Origin: Flavobacteriales bacterium
Lineage (GTDB): Bacteria; Bacteroidota; Bacteroidia; Flavobacteriales_D; Parvicellaceae
Direction of reading: 5' to 3'
Length of the DNA: 64,000 nt
NCBI GenBank assembly: GCA_020635565.1
Contig: JACJZN010000006.1
Location: 124,001 to 188,000, forward strand
The position numbers were made by a program, and so were the translations under genes. How positions within the stretch are numbered: position 1 is the stretch's first letter; every line of letters starts with the position of its first letter. Below, in pieces: positions 62,201 to 64,000 of the stretch. The notes beneath the pieces are model-generated. The model was not told the DNA's origin, searched no databases, and was given only the letters and a program-made list of their open reading frames with translations.

Positions 62201-64000
62201 GGAAACGGTTGTGTTACAATGGGGTCTACTCTATCTATTGGAGAGCCATTAGCAGTTACATACTCCTCAACCATAAGTGATGAAAGTTGTATCGGTAATG
62301 ATGGAAGCATCGTTCTCTCTGGAAATGGAGGCAATGGAGGCTATCAATACAGCATTAATGGAGGGAGTTCATTCCAGGGATCTGGAACTTTCAACTCATT
62401 GTCATCCGGGACTTATAATATCCTTGTCAAAGACGCAAATAACTGTCAAATCGCAGGAACCGAAACTATAAATACCACAACTGGTCCTATTATTACAAAT
62501 GAATCAAGAAATGATGTTTCTTGTAACGGTGGAAATGATGGTAGTATTTCGATCACAGCAACTGGAATTGGCACACTGGAATATAGTATCGATGGTGGAA
62601 GTAATTTTACTACCTCTGGGACGTTCAACGGATTGTCTGCAGGTACTTACAATGTTGTTGTTAAAGATGGAAATGGATGTACGACTATCGGATCAACGAT
62701 GATTCTGGGTGAACCAACATCGATCAGCTACACCGCAATGATAACTAACGCTTCATGTGGCAATAGTAACGGATCAATTTCCATCTCGGCTTCAGGAGGA
62801 ACCGGAGCTTTACAGTATAGTATCAACGGAGGAACTACTTTTCAATCTTCTAGTTCGTTCTCTGGTCTAATCGATGGGTCGTATAATGTGGTTATTAAAG
62901 ACAATAATGGATGTCTCAATAGTGGCACGGAAGTGATCAACACAACAACAGGTCCTGCTGTTGGATCGGTAACGAACACTAATATCACCTGTAATGGAGC
63001 AGCCAATGGAACCATCACAATAACTGCTACTGGAACCGCTACTCTTCAATACAGTGTCAACGGAGGAGCTACTTATCAATCTTCAAATAGCTTCAGTGGT
63101 TTGAATACAGGTAATTATAACGTAATCGTTCAGGATGGAAATGGATGTACATCTTCAGGAGGATCCATCACCATCTCTGAACCTACATCTATCCTTATTT
63201 CTACCTCATCTATGGATGCAACTTGTGGAAGTAATAATGGAAGCATCACCATTTCAGCAACAGGCGGAACGGGAACACTTCAATATAGTATAGATGGTGG
63301 AACAACTTTCCAGTCGAGCGGAACTTTTACTGGATTGTCTACGGGAACCTACAATGTTGTTGTTCAAGACGCAAACGGATGCCAGGTATCCAGTATTGAT
63401 AACATTGGTTCTGCAACAGGTCCTTCAATTACAAATGAAACGTTTACGGATGTATCATGTAATGGCGCTGACGATGCTACAATCGTCATTTCAGCAACAG
63501 GAAATAACCCTCTAAACTACAGTATAAATGGTGGAGCTACATTTACTTCATCAGGTGTTTTCACTAACCTTGCCTCTGGCACCTATAACATCGTGGTTAG
63601 AGATGGAAGTGGCTGTATTACAAACGGTAGTTCCGTTACAATTACCGAACCTAGCGTTATCAGTTTCTCCACGAACATTACAAATGCAACTTGTGGAGTC
63701 AATGATGGAGAGATAGAGATCATAGCGACAGGAGGAACGGGCACTTTACTTTATAGCAATAACGGGGGCGGAACTTTCCAATCGTCAAACACATTTACTG
63801 GAATCGGATCTGGATCCTATAATATTGTGGTTGAAGACGGAAACAATTGTCAGCAATCAGGAACTGCAGCTGTAAATTCGGTTCCAGGACCAGGAATTCT
63901 GTCTTCTGCAGCAAATAACATCAGTTGTTATGGAAATATAGATGGATCGATCAATATTGTTGCTTCTGGCGTTGCCCCACTAAGCTATAGCATTGATGGC
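56243..64000 (+). CDS. Giant SprB-like surface adhesin, N-terminal part (runs off the window)
   Basis: Open for 2586 codons to the last base, with no frame break. The signal peptide (MRRILVSLAALSLYNTAISQ) leads to an acidic stretch, then a long beta-rich domain (about 150-580; NPGDPTLDVGPNHVVQML start) that looks like a propeller. A Calx-beta domain (about 588-710; VNEADANVV, TITIIDND) and a choice-of-anchor J/MAM-like domain (about 715-890; FSEDFESGFGS, GCSIDNLVVTG) follow. From about residue 1073 on there are SprB repeats (about 78 residues each, YSIDGG core). Members are exported by T9SS and move along the cell to drive gliding or adhesion. The C-terminal sorting signal lies outside the window. 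Flavobacterium SprB is over 6000 residues. Confidence 0.9.
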   Translation, partial: MRRILVSLAALSLYNTAISQTPQLNHNTSTVSSASQNAIVEEEENHSYELNHPDWSYEEWEEYEQEHAEELASQTREFYNSDTVVLHSTVVPMDFMGITPNLRDVRTVDMSNPVQAKPRNERGWPKNDYSNPNPLPQGKDPALQTDYPAPATNRATSYNWEGIGYTSVNPGDPTLDVGPNHVVQMLNGSSGTKVQIFDKTGTALTGVVNMSTLCGTTAGDGDPIVMYDERADRWVLTEFLSSGNRLLIAVSTTPDPTGSYYTYSVTSPGGFPDYPKYSIWEDSYICTANVGSSDIFAFDRNSMLTGGAANTQYFTQSNYGTISFQAATPVSLNGTTNPPSGAPAMVMRMRDDAWTGVSSDALEIWNLDIDWVTPGNSTFSQSQVLGIAAYDSDMCGYTTFNCIPQPGTTTKIDPLREVLMNRIHYRNFGTHESIVCCHVTDVDGTDHAGIRWYELRRTGGAGSSWTIYQQGTYAPDSHNRFMASIGISATGNIGLMFNISSSTIYPSIRYTGRKVCDPLNVMTEPETVIITGAGSQGSGTGGRYGDYNSMGLDPVDGETFYCTAMYNPSSQWSTRNAAFKIASCNPIVQFDNSTYTVNEADANVVSGCMDYYTLNVPISITIDPSQPADITINVSGGTATQNVDYTISGTNLTLDGSTLTGSATILVYDDYNVEGDETIILDYTLNANGGDAAAGTTNQTVTITIIDNDLDPSIFGSTNVIFSEDFESGFGSVTTSNPGGGASFQIGDEATAQTTAYNIPSDNATQFAYVNDDDCNCNMNNVYLYLPSLDLSLYSVVTINFDSYFEDNTYSSINENADLIVSTDGGATFTTVGPLVASGIDVSWTSQSFDVSAYVGNPDVIFAILYSDAGGWLYGCSIDNLVVTGTIPNIDIQTAVNTGTGMTGNLGPNETVHFYDPTSGDIMISLENTSSFDYGCVTVEVDRDGTAPTALEFNSAAVADYLHGKTYKVVPTNNSTSDSYNITLYYKEAEVAAWESITGNSRTNLEIIKVEDATINTVTPANYSSYTIENLTATLGTFNSDVTLTSSFTTGLGGSLSLSGFGAGIYNLPTSLSHTAIGTDPQCNGDSNGSITFSVSGGTPPYEYSTDGGSTWTTSNPVTGLASGTYSTVVRDVTLTTSTPVSVTLTNPSAISMSSSGSNPICNPGTGSINITASGGTGTLQYSIDGGTSFQATGSFTGLAANTYNIIVEDINGCQASGSESISLPPAITMSSTSSDPACSSGTGSITITASGGTGSLQYSIDGGTSFQGTGNFTGLASGAYNIVVKDVNNCQVTGSETITIPNVISISSSATDATCGNNDGTITITASGGTGTLQYSIDGGTNFQSGNSFSGLAANSYSIVVQDANSCQQTSSETVANTAGPSISGVNTNDASCNGGNDGDLTISATGTATLQYSIDGGTTFQSSSSFSGLTTSTYNIVVEDGNNCQSNTTATVGEPAANTFNTTSSSPSCVGGSNGSITFSGATGPNPKRYSINGGTTFVNNTNFTGLSAGTYNVAYRDGNGCVVYATVVISDPTPISITPSTTAATCGSSDGSITITATGGTGTLQYSIDGGSTFQTGSTFNSLASGSYNIVVKDANNCQEISTANISTTSGPSISSVTTNDVSCNGVSDGDLSISATGTATLEYSIDGGSSFQTSNSFNGLGGASYAIVVKDGNGCQSSTSATIVEPSAITVSSTSTAENCGNNDGSISITASGGTGALQYSIDGGTTFQGTGAFSGLNNGSYNIVVRDGNSCQSNSSVSVGINNGPMISSVSDSDPTCFGGTNGTITFTASGVGTLEYSVNGGTSWQTSNIFTGLSAATYNLYIKDGAGCTLNVGTLTLNQPSQISYTPSITNETCGNGDGIISLAGSGGTGALQYSINGGSSFQSSGTFSGLSSGSYNIVIKDAANCQITNTESVGIINGPTISSENSNDVSCNGSSDGSIAISATGTATLQFSIDGGINYASTSMFTGLGIGNYDIAVIDGNGCVTMGSTLSIGEPLAVTYSSTISDESCIGNDGSIVLSGNGGNGGYQYSINGGSSFQGSGTFNSLSSGTYNILVKDANNCQIAGTETINTTTGPIITNESRNDVSCNGGNDGSISITATGIGTLEYSIDGGSNFTTSGTFNGLSAGTYNVVVKDGNGCTTIGSTMILGEPTSISYTAMITNASCGNSNGSISISASGGTGALQYSINGGTTFQSSSSFSGLIDGSYNVVIKDNNGCLNSGTEVINTTTGPAVGSVTNTNITCNGAANGTITITATGTATLQYSVNGGATYQSSNSFSGLNTGNYNVIVQDGNGCTSSGGSITISEPTSILISTSSMDATCGSNNGSITISATGGTGTLQYSIDGGTTFQSSGTFTGLSTGTYNVVVQDANGCQVSSIDNIGSATGPSITNETFTDVSCNGADDATIVISATGNNPLNYSINGGATFTSSGVFTNLASGTYNIVVRDGSGCITNGSSVTITEPSVISFSTNITNATCGVNDGEIEIIATGGTGTLLYSNNGGGTFQSSNTFTGIGSGSYNIVVEDGNNCQQSGTAAVNSVPGPGILSSAANNISCYGNIDGSINIVASGVAPLSYSIDG
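59461..64000 (+). repeat. SprB tandem repeats, about 233 bp each
   Basis: Nineteen full repeats and one partial, counted by the YSIDGG/YSINGG core (near 59550, 59790, 60015, 60244, 60478, 60712, 60940, then every about 233 bp to 63978). Each repeat has two Cys, one in CGNNDG or CNGGNDG and one in NNCQ or NGC, about 50 residues apart. From the seventh repeat on, type A (with SGGTGTLQYS, DANNCQ, ending TTGP) and type B (with TGTATLQYS, DGNGC, ending EP) strictly alternate. All repeats keep the frame. Confidence 0.92.

Noticed and set aside
59617..63079. A series of minus-strand frames of 60-77 codons with similar sequences (PPSILYC-type) inside the adhesin gene
   Set aside because: They are the reverse complement of the SprB repeats and recur with the repeat period; no promoter or start signal supports them.
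59461..64000. Regular direct repeats that might suggest a CRISPR array
   Set aside because: The period is about 233 bp, the units diverge, and all keep one open protein frame; this is a coding repeat, not CRISPR.

Overview
The window comes from an AT-rich member of the Bacteroidota, most likely a gliding or formerly gliding marine/freshwater Flavobacteriales-type bacterium. Evidence: the Bacteroidota-specific promoter element TAnnTTTG (often with TTG about 19-20 bp upstream) precedes many genes; there are type IX secretion system (T9SS) cargo proteins with type A and type B C-terminal signals; PorP/SprF-, PorE- and SprB-like proteins are present; there is a mevalonate-pathway HMG-CoA reductase, a TonB-dependent receptor, and AT-rich start regions with no clear Shine-Dalgarno. 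The exact family cannot be named from the sequence alone. Almost all genes are chromosomal housekeeping or envelope genes.

Layout. 1-9.3 kb: the start of a penicillin-binding protein 1C, a TetR regulator, accA, a DUF1573 lipoprotein, an ECF sigma factor with a membrane-anchored partner, an orphan lipoprotein, an Smr-domain protein and a two-PDZ C-terminal processing protease. 9.3-12 kb: a candidate small RNA, rpsP with a structured leader, a GlcD-type FAD oxidase and tRNA-Lys(UUU). 12-18 kb: a TPR/SpoIIE-type phosphatase facing a three-gene operon (TPR protein, PorE-like OmpA protein, DUF4919). 18-26 kb: a Upf1-like SF1 helicase with a decayed nuclease-like tail, HMG-CoA reductase, small unknowns, RlmG and DUF2200. 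26-29.8 kb: a double-VWA protein with a thioredoxin-like partner, and a Crp/Fnr-DUF202-small membrane protein operon. 29.8-35.3 kb: two T9SS cargo proteins that share a Cys-rich N-terminal module, followed by a PorP/SprF-OmpA fusion. 35.5-40 kb: a vitamin locus with a TPP riboswitch controlling a TonB-dependent receptor and a ThiF/MoeB-like gene, next to pnuC and a NadR-like kinase. 40-46 kb: a marR-fadN-fadA-fadE beta-oxidation operon with twin operator-like palindromes upstream. 46-53 kb: a HisKA_2 histidine kinase, an exported TPR-CHAT protein, two paralogous lipoproteins, and one orphan lipoprotein gene enclosed in an integron-cassette-like (attC-like) structure. 53-56 kb: typA, a MazG-like hydrolase and a GNAT acetyltransferase. 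56.2 kb to the end: one giant SprB-like adhesin gene whose frame stays open to the window edge, with about twenty SprB repeats arranged as alternating A/B pairs.

How the genes work together. The main themes are the cell surface (T9SS cargo, OmpA/PorE anchors, SprB-like adhesin, lipoproteins), thiamine acquisition under TPP control, and fatty-acid degradation under MarR control. No prophage, transposase, CRISPR array or convincing defence island was seen. The best candidates for something undescribed are the attC-like single-gene cassette at 52.2-53.1 kb, the Cys-rich paired T9SS cargo with its PorP-OmpA partner, the TPP-controlled thiamine locus with a neighbouring NadR-like kinase and a zinc-less ThiF, and two promoter-plus-terminator small RNA candidates.
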